DNA of 64,000 nt. Origin: Clostridiales bacterium (GTDB taxonomy: Bacteria; Bacillota; Clostridia; Christensenellales; Aristaeellaceae). A program made the position numbers and the translations under genes. The stretch lies in contig CP069419.1 in NCBI GenBank assembly GCA_017569285.1, forward strand, positions 2,480,001 to 2,544,000. Direction: 5' to 3'. Each line of letters begins with the position of its first letter. Position 1 is the first letter of the stretch. The notes under the pieces are model-generated. The model was not told where the DNA came from and searched no databases. It saw nothing but the letters and a program-made list of their open reading frames with translations. This document shows positions 39,995-48,809 of this stretch, piece after piece.

Positions 39995-41305
39995 ATGAAG
40001 AGAAAACTGATGATCCTGCTGGCGGTGGTCCTGATGTGCGTGCTGGGTGCTGCAACAGCCGATGAGTCGCCGATCCTGGGGAAACCGCTGCCGGATTTCC
40101 ATTTCCTGGATACGGCCCAGAAGATCCAGACCCTGTCCGGGCTCATGGAGGGCAAGGACGCGGCGCTGATCAACCTGTGGACATCCTGGTGCCGCCCCTG
40201 CAAGCTGGAATATCCATTCCTGAACCAGGCGTACGAAAAGTACGGGGACCGGGTAGCGTTTATCGGGCTGAGCGTTGATCCGGAGGATACGCTGTTTGAC
40301 ATCAAGGAAATCAAAAAGGACTATAAGCTGGCGTATCCGGTGGGCCGGGAAGAACATTCCGGGCTCCTGGATTACCTCGGCGGAAGCCATGGGACCCCGA
40401 CCACCATCATCGTGGACCGTTTTGGGAATGCCGTGTATTTACAGGTAGGCGCGTTCTTCAGCTATGACCAGATTGAGCGGCTGATGGAAGAGTTCCTGGC
40501 GGAGGATTATACCGAATCCAGACCGCTCGTCCGGCTCCCGCTGCCGACCGCAACCCAGGCGCTTCCGGTTGCTTCGTCCCGGCACATCTGGGTGGAGGAA
40601 GAAGATGCCCGGCATGTCTGCGTTACGACCCATTTCGGCAATGAGGAAATGGCAGCCTGGTACGGGGATCAGGTGTGCGATGGCTGGGTGTTCAGCGGCG
40701 ATTCCATACGGTTGGCCATGACCCTGGGACCCGGGGATGACCCGCAGAATATTGAGTTCAGGGATCTGAACAACTTTATCAATTTTGAGATGGGCTCCCT
40801 GCTGGATCCGGAGCGAAACCTTTATACCTATGAGATGCCGATGATACCGGATCCGGAACTGGACACCTGGTACAACATAACGCTGGGAATCAAGGAAGGA
40901 TATATTGATGATGACCCGGCCTATACCGAAGTGATCATTTTCCCTGACGAGGATGCGATCCGGGCTTTTGTGGCATACTGCGCGGAGGATGGGGACACGG
41001 TTACCTGGGAGTATACGGATGAGGTGAAGACCGGGCCGGAAAACGGCACAGAAGGAGCGTATATCCTGCGCGCGATCGACCAGTACGGGCAACCAGTGAC
41101 GGGAGTAACCGCCAGCTTCTGCACGGACGAGACATGCTATCCGGCCAAAGCGGATGAAAACGGCGTGATCACCTTTACCGGGGAAAAACAGAACTACCAT
41201 GTCCAGGTGGTGAAAACGCCGGAGAGGACCCGCGCGGACAAGGATTTTGAGCTGCAGACCGGGGAAGAGTACGGGGAATGGATTCTGGTGCTGCATCGGG
41301 AATAA
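39995..41305 (+). CDS. Exported thioredoxin-fold protein (TlpA/ResA-like) with long C-terminal extension
   Basis: A 436-residue protein. Signal peptide 1-22 (ending TAD). The thioredoxin-like domain (25-165) carries the active-site pair Cys66-Cys69 in WTSWCRPCK and the cis-Pro in GGSHGTPTTIIVD. Residues 170-436 form two further beta-rich regions, the last resembling a carboxypeptidase-regulatory-like fold (VTGVTASFCTDETCYPAKADENGVITF). Thioredoxin proteins of this type exchange disulfides outside the membrane. The extension is unusual and its role unknown. ATG 39995 is 8 bases past TGGAGG. Confidence 0.85.
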   Translation: MKRKLMILLAVVLMCVLGAATADESPILGKPLPDFHFLDTAQKIQTLSGLMEGKDAALINLWTSWCRPCKLEYPFLNQAYEKYGDRVAFIGLSVDPEDTLFDIKEIKKDYKLAYPVGREEHSGLLDYLGGSHGTPTTIIVDRFGNAVYLQVGAFFSYDQIERLMEEFLAEDYTESRPLVRLPLPTATQALPVASSRHIWVEEEDARHVCVTTHFGNEEMAAWYGDQVCDGWVFSGDSIRLAMTLGPGDDPQNIEFRDLNNFINFEMGSLLDPERNLYTYEMPMIPDPELDTWYNITLGIKEGYIDDDPAYTEVIIFPDEDAIRAFVAYCAEDGDTVTWEYTDEVKTGPENGTEGAYILRAIDQYGQPVTGVTASFCTDETCYPAKADENGVITFTGEKQNYHVQVVKTPERTRADKDFELQTGEEYGEWILVLHRE

Positions 41306-41361
41306 GCATTTCATACGAAACTCGATAAAGCTGGACGAAAAAAGGAACGTTGTTCAGAAAC

Positions 41362-41512
41362 GCTCCAGCCCGGGGTATATCGTTTCGGGACACGCTCTCG
41401 CTGTGTTTCGCACGCAGCGGATGCTAAGCTCTGCCGTCGCTTAACAGCTCGGCAATCGCCAAGCACCGGCGTGCTCAAAACGTCCCGAGAACGAAACACC
41501 CCGGGCTTTCGC
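41362..41512. repeat. Dispersed element with terminal inverted repeats, copy B
   Basis: Second copy of the element at 32301-32457, 142 bases tip to tip (41367-41508). Left arm AGCCCGGGGTATATCGTTTC pairs with the reverse complement of the right arm, AAGCCCGGGGTGTTTCGTTC. The inner GCACGC/GCGTGC dyad and CTAAGCTCTG loop are kept. As in copy A, REP-like dyads follow within 20 bases. Together with those dyads it fills the gap between the thioredoxin-fold gene and the esterase gene. Confidence 0.8.
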
Positions 41513-41525
41513 TTGCAAGCAGCAT

Positions 41526-41597
41526 GGAACGAAAAAGACCGTCCCTCCGTTCCGTGGAACGAAAAAGACCGTCCCTCCGTTCCGGTCCCTCCGTTCC
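41526..41597. repeat. REP-like dyads, tandem GGAACG flavour
   Basis: Two full 28-base units (41526-41553, 41556-41583) and a half unit (41584-41597). Each begins GGAACGAAAAAGACC and ends GTCCCTCCGTTCC, so tips GGAACG/CGTTCC pair. A single copy is at 50525-50552. Confidence 0.85.
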
Positions 41598-41707
41598 GAA
41601 AACGGCTGTGAAAACGGCCGTTTTCTGTTGCCCGGAAGGGCAGGATGTGGTATGCTGAACCCCGGAAAAACCGGAAAACAGAAAGATAAACGGAGGCAAT
41701 GAATGCC

Positions 41708-42487
41708 ATGCGCCATGAAGTGATTCAACTTCCCGAAACGGGAGTGGAACTGGAAACCTACCTGACGGACAACCGGGCGGTGGAAGCGGGGAGAAGGAAA
41801 CCGCTGATGCTGGTATTTCCCGGCGGCGCATACGCGTACCGCAGCGACCGGGAAGCGGAGCCGGTGGCCCTGCGGCTGACGTCGCTGGGAATCCAGGCGG
41901 TGATTGTGCGCTATTCCGTGGCGCCGGCACGGTATCCGAAGGCACTGGAGGAGGCTGCGGAGGCGGTGGCATATGCCCATGCGCACGCGGAGGAGTGGCT
42001 GTGCGATCCGAAGATGGTGGCGGTGATGGGCTTTTCCGCCGGCGGACACGCTGCGGCGCACATCGGCCTGAAGTGGCATCAGATGCCGCAGGGAGCAGCC
42101 TGCCGACCGGACGCCATGATCCTGGGTTACCCGGTAATTACCTCCGGGGTGCATGCCCACCGGGGTTCCTTTGAGAACCTGCTGGGAGAAGACTATGAGA
42201 AGCTGAAAGACGAAATGTCCCTGGAGAACTTTGTGACGGATGATACGCCGCCCACTTTCCTGTGGCACACGCGGGAGGACGGAGCCGTTCCCGTGGAGAA
42301 CAGCCTGCTGCTGGCCAATGAGCTGTGCCGGCACGGAATTGATTTTGAACTGCATATCTGGCAGCGCGGCAGGCACGGGATGAGCCTGGCCAACGACCAG
42401 GTGTACGCGCCGGACGACGCGAACATCCGCCCGGAATGCCAGGAATGGATTGAAATGGCCGCGCGGTGGCTGCGCGCGCTGAAATAA
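41708..42487 (+). CDS. Alpha/beta-hydrolase, probable acetylesterase
   Basis: A 259-residue enzyme of the BD-FAE/acetyl-xylan-esterase-like group. Oxyanion motif FPGGAYAYRSDRE (37-49), nucleophile Ser110 in MGFSAGGHAA and catalytic His in QRGRHGMSLA are visible. No signal peptide, so it likely removes acetyl groups from imported sugars inside the cell. ATG 41708 is 11 bases past CGGAGG; the in-frame ATG at 41699 is only 2 bases past it. Followed by a flavin reductase gene after 45 bases. Confidence 0.9.
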   Translation: MRHEVIQLPETGVELETYLTDNRAVEAGRRKPLMLVFPGGAYAYRSDREAEPVALRLTSLGIQAVIVRYSVAPARYPKALEEAAEAVAYAHAHAEEWLCDPKMVAVMGFSAGGHAAAHIGLKWHQMPQGAACRPDAMILGYPVITSGVHAHRGSFENLLGEDYEKLKDEMSLENFVTDDTPPTFLWHTREDGAVPVENSLLLANELCRHGIDFELHIWQRGRHGMSLANDQVYAPDDANIRPECQEWIEMAARWLRALK

Positions 42488-42532
42488 AAAAACGCCGGGA
42501 AGGAGAACCCGGCGCGGTGGAGGAGAAGAAAC

Positions 42533-43216
42533 ATGAAAATCCTTGTACTGAACGGAAGCCCCAAAGAAAAGAGCGATACGTTCCGGATGACCGAGGCGTT
42601 CCTGAAAGGCCTGAACCGGAACGGAGAGCATGAAGTGAACGTGATCCGCGTGATCGACAAGGACATCGCGCCCTGCCGGGGCTGCTTCGGCTGCTGGGAG
42701 CGGATGGACGGACACTGCGTGATTGAGGATGACCAGAACGCGATCCTGGACATCTACCGGGAGGCGGACATCATCATCTGGAGCTTCCCGCTCTACTGCT
42801 ACGGGATGCCCAGCCACCTGAAGGCGCTCCTGGACCGGACGATCCCGCTGGTAAAGATGAAGATGGTGCAGGAAGCGGACGGAACGGTCCGCCACGCGGC
42901 GCTGGCGGATTTCTCAAAGATCCATACGCTGGTGATCTGCGGATGCGGATTCCCGGACTGGGACGGGAACTTTGACGGCCTGAAGATTATGTGCCGGAAC
43001 GGCTTCGGGAACCTGGACATGGTATGCGTGCCGGAAACGCCGATGCTGAACGTGCCGGCAGCGGCCCCGCTGGCGGATCCGAAGCTGGCGCGCTTTGAGG
43101 CGGCGGGCGAGGAATATGCCGCCGCGCTGACGCTTTCCCCGGAGACGGTGGCGGAGCTGGAAAGCCCTATGATCCCGAAGGAAATGTATATCCGGATCGT
43201 GAACGGGGAACAGTAA
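42533..43216 (+). CDS. Flavodoxin-like NAD(P)H-dependent FMN reductase
   Basis: A 227-residue protein with the flavodoxin fold. The FMN phosphate loop is LNGSPKEKSDTFRM (7-20); CRGCFGCWERMDGHCVIEDD supplies the cysteine-rich segment common in iron-sulfur-flavoprotein-like reductases, and SFPLYCYGMPSHLKALLDR is the ring-binding loop. It probably reduces quinones or other small acceptors with NAD(P)H. GGAGGAG precedes the start. Confidence 0.88.
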   Translation: MKILVLNGSPKEKSDTFRMTEAFLKGLNRNGEHEVNVIRVIDKDIAPCRGCFGCWERMDGHCVIEDDQNAILDIYREADIIIWSFPLYCYGMPSHLKALLDRTIPLVKMKMVQEADGTVRHAALADFSKIHTLVICGCGFPDWDGNFDGLKIMCRNGFGNLDMVCVPETPMLNVPAAAPLADPKLARFEAAGEEYAAALTLSPETVAELESPMIPKEMYIRIVNGEQ

Positions 43217-43325
43217 GACTGTGCTGAAAATGTTTATCGCTGGCGGGACCGCGCGGATTATGGTATATTGAATAAGGCGCGGGACCTGCGGGAGAACAGG
43301 GCAGGCGCACGGAGGAGGAACGGGA

Positions 43326-43625
43326 ATGGAAATCCGGTACCAGAAGATGGCAAAGGCATTCAAGGCCCTGTCGGATCCCAAACGGGTGAAGATTGTGGAT
43401 ATGCTGGGCTGCGGGGAAATGTGCGCGTGCGTGCTCCTGAAGGCGTTTGAGATCACCCAGCCGACGCTGGCCCACGACATGAAGGTGCTGACGGACGCGG
43501 AGCTCGTGGTGAGCCGGCGGGAAGGGAAGCGGACGATGTATTCGCTGAACTGGACCACGCAGAAGCGGATGAACAAGATTATGGAAAACCTGGTTGCGCA
43601 GTGTGATTCCCAGTGCTGCAAATGA
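43326..43625 (+). CDS. ArsR-family metalloregulator
   Basis: A 99-residue winged-helix repressor. The alpha-3 metal motif is CGEMCACVL with Cys29, Cys33 and Cys35, close to the ELCVC motif of arsenic/antimony sensors. Extra cysteines end the protein (Cys93, Cys97, Cys98), which could complete a second soft-metal site. Recognition helix: ITQPTLAHDMKVLTDAELV. No arsenic transporter is adjacent; the following gene encodes an exported FMN-binding protein. Confidence 0.9.
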   Translation: MEIRYQKMAKAFKALSDPKRVKIVDMLGCGEMCACVLLKAFEITQPTLAHDMKVLTDAELVVSRREGKRTMYSLNWTTQKRMNKIMENLVAQCDSQCCK

Positions 43626-43648
43626 GAAAACCAGGCGGCACAGACTGT

Positions 43649-43676
43649 CACACGCCGGATTTCCGGCGTGTTTTTC
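43649..43676 (+). terminator. Rho-independent terminator of the ArsR gene
   Basis: CACGCCGG pairs with CCGGCGTG around ATTT, followed by TTTTTCC. Confidence 0.92.
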
Positions 43677-43784
43677 CATGGGACAAAATTTAATTGAAAT
43701 ATAGAAATATTTCTATTAATTTTCCAACCGGCGGCGAGTATGATAGGGGCACGGGCCTGAGCCCGGGAAAGAGAGGTCCACCCC

Positions 43785-44636
43785 ATGAAAAAACTGATTG
43801 GTATGCTCGTTGCCCTTGTACTGATGATGACCATGACAGCCGCGCTCGCGGAAGGAGATATTGTCCTGGGCCAGGTGGAATACCCGGCACATGGAACGTC
43901 CAGCTTTGCCGTGATTACTGTGGCGCTGCAGGATGACGTGATCGTCGCAGCAAAAATTGATGAATTCCAGTTCATGAAAGACCGGGAAGACCTGCCGGCC
44001 ATCGGCGTTCCGAACAGCCTGGATAAGCTGGGCGAAAGCTTCCCGGAAGGACAGGTGCTGGGTTCCAAGCGCGTGAACAACGACCTGTACAGCCTGAACA
44101 TGCAGCGCGGCGGCTCCACGACGCAGATTTCCGCGAACTTCAACGCGATTGAAGCGTTTGTGAAGGGCAAGACCGTTGCGCAGCTGGAAACGTTTGTTTC
44201 CGCCTACACCGATGAGAACAAGGCGGAATTTGTGGACGCCGTTTCCGGCGCGACGACCGCGGACACCCTGGGCTATGTGCGGGGGATCCTGACGGCTGCC
44301 AAGGCGGCCCAGCGCGTGACGGGCACCTACACCTTCTGGAACAAGACCGGTGAGACGGTGACCGAGCTGTACCTGGTGGATAACGAGACCGGCGAAAAGG
44401 GTCCCAACTACGCCGTGAACGGCTTTGCCGCCGACGCGAAGTACGTGGTGACCCGCAGCTTTACCCCGGAACAGAAGGAAGCCGGCTACAGCATGACGAT
44501 CTCCTTCAAGACCGAAAGCGGATATGAAGCGCCGTCGTTCCCGACGCTCCACATTGAGGAAGCGCCTGTGACCCTGCTGGCGGCCGACGCCATGACCGGC
44601 GCGACGCCCATCAGCTTCTTTGCCCCGAAGGACTAA
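43785..44636 (+). CDS. Exported FMN-binding-domain protein
   Basis: A 283-residue secreted protein. Signal peptide 1-22 ends ALA-EG. Residues 25-175 look like an FMN-binding module, with the flavinylation motif SGATT at 154-158 (VDAVSGATTADTLGYV) where Thr157 would hold covalent FMN. A second TGAT occurs near the C-terminus (ADAMTGATPIS), possibly a second site. No electron-transfer partner is adjacent. The only other flavinylated protein in the window is the Tat reductase at 8532. Role inferred: extracytosolic electron carrier. Confidence 0.75.
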   Translation: MKKLIGMLVALVLMMTMTAALAEGDIVLGQVEYPAHGTSSFAVITVALQDDVIVAAKIDEFQFMKDREDLPAIGVPNSLDKLGESFPEGQVLGSKRVNNDLYSLNMQRGGSTTQISANFNAIEAFVKGKTVAQLETFVSAYTDENKAEFVDAVSGATTADTLGYVRGILTAAKAAQRVTGTYTFWNKTGETVTELYLVDNETGEKGPNYAVNGFAADAKYVVTRSFTPEQKEAGYSMTISFKTESGYEAPSFPTLHIEEAPVTLLAADAMTGATPISFFAPKD

Positions 44637-44666
44637 GCGAAGGCTGATCATCCGAAACATAAACAG

Positions 44667-44702
44667 CGGCACCCTGTCCGGAAAGACGGGGTGCCGTTTT
44701 TT
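44667..44702. terminator. Terminator between convergent genes
   Basis: CGGCACCCTGTC pairs with GACGGGGTGCCG, followed by TTTTTT on the plus strand. Confidence 0.92.
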
Positions 44703-44726
44703 ATGTTCAATTCAGTGCCTGTTCTT

Positions 44727-46016
44727 TTACTTGAGGGATCCGTACTGGCTGACCGCTTCATCCACCGTGAGGGTACCGGTGCCGACCTGGTAAGCCGCGT
44801 TCCGCACCTGGCCAGCCAGGGGATCCGTGATCCCGATCACTTCCGGGGACAGGATCCGTTCAGCGGGGACCCAGCCGAACGGCTCGTATACGGAGTCGAA
44901 GGAGAGGTCGGTAGTCGGCGTTACCAGGCGCTTTACCGAGGCCATCCTGTTCAGCTCCTGCCGGCTGACCAGGAAACGCATGAACTCGTTGGTCATATCC
45001 AGGTTGTCACAGGTTTTGTTGACGGAGAATTCCACAGACGGACTGTCGACAAAATACCCGCCGGCATCGGACAGGGGAACGGGGGTGAAGGAATAGGTGA
45101 AAGGCGCTTTGGAGAACGCCTCGGACTGGCTTTCCCGCTTGCCGGTTCCGGACACGGTGTCGCCTGTGCAGATCATCATGGGGACGTCTCCCTCGAAGAA
45201 GCGGAGAATGACCTGGGTGTAGTTATCGGTGATCTCATTGCATTTTTCCAGGTTGATATATCCGCTTTCGATGAGCTGCATCATCCGCTCCAGTCCCGGA
45301 CGCAAGCATTCGCCCGCGGCGGGATCCATCTCATTGGCGGCTTTCAGCATCTCCGGACTGGCGGCGAGGGCGGCCACGACTTCCGGATAGACCAGGGAGT
45401 TCATCAGGGAGCTGGAAGAGCCCGCACTGTAGCCCATCAGCGGACTTGCATATCCTTTGGCACGGAATGCTTCGCATACCGCCAGCAGCTCTTCCCAGGT
45501 GGAGGGGACCTGCAGCCCTTCCTTTCTGAACAGGTCATTGTTGACCAGCATGCCGTAGTTCCGGGCGAAAACCGGCACCATCAGCAGCTGGCCATCGGCG
45601 TCCCGGCCCAGCAGGCTGGGGCGGATGCATTCCAGGTCCAGGCCCAGGGCGGGATCGGAAAGATCCTCCATATGGGCCAGGACGGTCGCGTAGCTTTCGT
45701 TCCCGTACATCCCTGTAAAGGAGAAGAAGATGTTCGGGGCGCTGCTGCTTTCCAGGATGGTTCCCAGCAGGTTATTGTAGTCATCCGGTTTTACGTAGCT
45801 GAGCTCCACATCGGGATAAAACTCATTGAAGCTGTCGAATTCCGCCTCGAGCGCCTCGAAGTTGGAATAGCTGCCGATGACGGTGATTTCGCAGCTGGTG
45901 TCCGGGTCCAGCCTCGGCTGGAACGCCCCGCCGGGTTCCGCGTGAACCCCGGAGAAGCAGGCCATCGGCACCATTGCAAGCAGGGCGGCCAGGACGGTAC
46001 AAAGCAGTTTTTTCAT
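44727..46016 (-). CDS. Extracellular solute-binding protein coupled to a hybrid kinase
   Basis: A 429-residue family-1 binding protein. Signal peptide 1-26 ends VHA-EP; Cys20 is not in a good lipobox. Core segments FEALEAEFDSFNEFYPDVELSYVK (in two parts) and VPVFARNYGMLVNNDLF are typical of sugar-binding members. Its start overlaps the stop of the hybrid histidine kinase (ATGA) and no permease gene follows, so it probably serves as ligand sensor for that kinase or for a transporter encoded elsewhere. Confidence 0.88.
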   Translation of the reverse strand: MKKLLCTVLAALLAMVPMACFSGVHAEPGGAFQPRLDPDTSCEITVIGSYSNFEALEAEFDSFNEFYPDVELSYVKPDDYNNLLGTILESSSAPNIFFSFTGMYGNESYATVLAHMEDLSDPALGLDLECIRPSLLGRDADGQLLMVPVFARNYGMLVNNDLFRKEGLQVPSTWEELLAVCEAFRAKGYASPLMGYSAGSSSSLMNSLVYPEVVAALAASPEMLKAANEMDPAAGECLRPGLERMMQLIESGYINLEKCNEITDNYTQVILRFFEGDVPMMICTGDTVSGTGKRESQSEAFSKAPFTYSFTPVPLSDAGGYFVDSPSVEFSVNKTCDNLDMTNEFMRFLVSRQELNRMASVKRLVTPTTDLSFDSVYEPFGWVPAERILSPEVIGITDPLAGQVRNAAYQVGTGTLTVDEAVSQYGSLK

Positions 46017-48559
46017 TTTTTCTTTTCCTCCTTGATCCTGCGGATTTCCTTGATCACCAGTTTCAGGTCAATCGGTTTGGCAATATGCCCGTTCATACCG
46101 GCTTTGAGGCATTCCGTTACGTTTTCGGAAAAAGCGTCGGCGGTCATGGCAATGATGGGAATGGAGGCGGCCCACTGGTTTTCCAGCTTCCGGATGGCCC
46201 GTGTCGCATCCAGGCCGTTCATCTCCGGCATCTGGATATCCATGAAGATCAGGTCATAGGCGCCTTCTTCAGCCGCGGCCATTTTTTCCGTGCAGATCCG
46301 TCCATTCTCCGCCCGCTCGGACATGATGCCGAACATGCCCAGCATGGTGGAGATGATTTCCCAGTTGATATCGTTGTCTTCCGCAATCAGGATGCGCATT
46401 CCGGCCAGGTCAGAATAGTCATCCTCCGGCTCCCGGGCTTTGGCTTCCGTTCCGAGCAGTCCGTTGATTTTCTCATACAGCATGGACCGGAACAGCGGCT
46501 TGCCGATGAAGCCGTTTGCCCCGGCATCTTTCGCGCTGTCTTCGATATCGGACCAGTCATAGGCGGAGGTAAGCAGGATGGGGATTCCGGCACCGATTTC
46601 CGCGCGGATGCGCCGGATCGTCTCGACACCGTCCATATCCGGCATCTTCCAGTCCAGGATGACGACGCTGTAATCCTTCCCGTCTTCATGACGCCGGCGG
46701 ATCATTTCCAGCGCTTCCGCCCCGCTCTTCGCCTGTTCGGCATGGATGCCCAGGGACTCCAGCGTATCCAGCGCGGTTTCCAGCGTGACCGGGTCATCAT
46801 CGGCAATCAGGACCTCCACACCGTCCATCCGCATCTCATCCAGCTGCTTTTCGGCAATGGGAAGATCCAGCGTAATGGTGAAGGTGGTGCCTTTGTCCAC
46901 TTCGCTCTCGCATTCAATTGTCCCGTTCATCAGGTCGACCATCTGCTTGGTGATCGCGAGGCCGAGGCCGGTGCCCTGGATGCTGTTGATCCGGCTGTCC
47001 GTCTGCCGGGAGAAGGGCTGGTACATCTTCGCCAGGAATTCGGGCGTCATGCCCATGCCGGTATCCGCGACACAGTAGACCAGCCGGACGCAGCCGGCCT
47101 TTTCGCTTTCTTCCTCCCGCAGGTCCACGGACACGCTGCCGCCCGGCGGGGTATATTTGATGGCGTTGGAAAGGATGTTGATGTAAATCTGGTTCAGGCG
47201 CAGCTGGTCCGCGTAAAGATACTCATGGCGGATATGGTTGGTGCGGAAGCTGAAATCAATGTTCTTCTCCTTGACCATGGGCTGGGACATGTTCACCAGG
47301 TTCTGCACGGTTTCCACGAGGGAGAAGGTGAGCGGGCTCAGGGTGATCTTTCCGCTTTCCACCTTGGAGATATCCAGGATATCATTGATCAGCGTCAGGA
47401 GGTGGTTGCCGGCCAGGCCGATCTTCCGCAGGTTGTCGGCCACAGCTTCCTGATCCCCCAGGTTCTTTTCGGCAATGGTGGTCAGGCCGAGGATCGCGTT
47501 CATCGGGGTGCGGATATCGTGGGACATGGTGGAGAGAAAATCGGTTTTGGCCTTGCTGGCCGCTTCCGCTTCCTGCGCCATGACCCGGAGCCTTTTGTTG
47601 ACGGAATGCAGGTACAGGAAGTCCATGACCAGCAGGAGCAGCAGCCCGAAGGTGATGACCCCGATCAGCAGCCAGTCCTCGGTGACCGCGTTCAGGTCGG
47701 TGACCGGCGCGGAGCTCAGCAGCACCCAGCCCTTGGTGGAGGTGATGGGGGTGTGGGCGACGATGCATTCCCGGCCCTTTGAATCCAGCATGGTGAAAGA
47801 ACCGGTATCGGACAGGATTTCTTCAAACAGCTGCTGCTGCACCGGGATTCCCGGCTGGTTATAGGATTTGTAAAACTCGAAGAAGCTGGCGTTTTTGAAG
47901 GAGCGTCCCTTGATGACGTAGTTGCTTTCCGTATCGATGATGGAGAAATCCTCATCCTCATACTCTTCCTGGGGGAAGACCCACTTCTCCTTCAGGCTGG
48001 AGGTGGGGATGATGCGCAGCAGGTAAGCCTGCCGCTTTTCGCCGGTTTCCGCGTCCCGCACGGTGATGCGGTTGCAGAAGGCCAGGGACTGCTCTCCGTT
48101 GAGGGGATTCGTATAGGTCCGGGTGATGTTGATGGCTGTGCCCAGGTCCGCGATCCAGGATCCGTCCCCGAAGAGCTCCAGCCGCCTGTAGGAAACCGCG
48201 TAATCATCCGCACTGCCCGGCTTCGGCCGGGTGGAGTATCCATCCAGGGTTTCCGTGTCGATCAGGTGGGCGGACGCGGCGGTCCTGGCATGGGTGGCCC
48301 GGACATACGCGGCTGCTTCCTCCAGCGTCAGGTCCCCGCTGTTGATATACTGCGCCCAGTTGTCGCAGATTCCCTGTTCCCCTTCCAGGTAGTTACCGGT
48401 GACGCGTTCCATGGCAATGGTCGCGTTGACAAAATGTTCCACCTGGGACCGGTAGTTTTCCTTTTTCTGATAACTGGAATACAGCGCGACAAAGACCAGC
48501 ATGGCGATCATCAGGGCGACGTTCGCCAGCACGATCCATAACGTTTTGCGACGGTTCAT
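46013..48559 (-). CDS. Hybrid sensor histidine kinase with two receiver domains
   Basis: An 848-residue membrane kinase. Helix 1 (8-28), extracytoplasmic sensor (30-293, Cache-like), helix 2 (296-317), HisKA with His347 in STMSHDIRTPMNA, HATPase with N-box QIYINILSNAIKYTPPGG and DTGMGM, then two receiver domains with phospho-acceptors Asp636 (VVILDWKMP) and Asp774 (LIFMDIQMP). It ends in a lysine-rich tail and is translationally coupled to the solute-binding protein. No response regulator with an output domain is adjacent, so the phosphorelay target is unknown. Confidence 0.94.
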   Translation of the reverse strand: MNRRKTLWIVLANVALMIAMLVFVALYSSYQKKENYRSQVEHFVNATIAMERVTGNYLEGEQGICDNWAQYINSGDLTLEEAAAYVRATHARTAASAHLIDTETLDGYSTRPKPGSADDYAVSYRRLELFGDGSWIADLGTAINITRTYTNPLNGEQSLAFCNRITVRDAETGEKRQAYLLRIIPTSSLKEKWVFPQEEYEDEDFSIIDTESNYVIKGRSFKNASFFEFYKSYNQPGIPVQQQLFEEILSDTGSFTMLDSKGRECIVAHTPITSTKGWVLLSSAPVTDLNAVTEDWLLIGVITFGLLLLLVMDFLYLHSVNKRLRVMAQEAEAASKAKTDFLSTMSHDIRTPMNAILGLTTIAEKNLGDQEAVADNLRKIGLAGNHLLTLINDILDISKVESGKITLSPLTFSLVETVQNLVNMSQPMVKEKNIDFSFRTNHIRHEYLYADQLRLNQIYINILSNAIKYTPPGGSVSVDLREEESEKAGCVRLVYCVADTGMGMTPEFLAKMYQPFSRQTDSRINSIQGTGLGLAITKQMVDLMNGTIECESEVDKGTTFTITLDLPIAEKQLDEMRMDGVEVLIADDDPVTLETALDTLESLGIHAEQAKSGAEALEMIRRRHEDGKDYSVVILDWKMPDMDGVETIRRIRAEIGAGIPILLTSAYDWSDIEDSAKDAGANGFIGKPLFRSMLYEKINGLLGTEAKAREPEDDYSDLAGMRILIAEDNDINWEIISTMLGMFGIMSERAENGRICTEKMAAAEEGAYDLIFMDIQMPEMNGLDATRAIRKLENQWAASIPIIAMTADAFSENVTECLKAGMNGHIAKPIDLKLVIKEIRRIKEEKKK

Positions 48560-48770
48560 ATCAGCAGCTCCTTCAGGGGAGAAAGAATCACAGGATAACC
48601 GGCCGGGAACGCCGGAAACAACGGATATGCATATAGCTCCATAGATTTGTCTTTATTATATGTAACAAACATGTCTGTGTCAATCTGGGACGGTTTCCGG
48701 TTTGAATTTCCAGATCTGCTGACAATGCTGTCACACGATTGAAATAGGCAATATAATAGGTTGATTTATA

Positions 48771-48792
48771 CATATAATGGGGCTATTATATG
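48771..48792. promoter_or_regulatory. Operator-like dyad before the orphan antitoxin
   Basis: CATATAAT (48771-48778) and ATTATATG (48785-48792) are exact reverse complements, and a third copy-like AATATAATAGG lies at 48750-48760. It sits 18 bases before the antitoxin start, where a Phd-type antitoxin would bind. Confidence 0.6.
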
Positions 48793-48809
48793 GTCGGAGG
48801 TGTGCTTTG

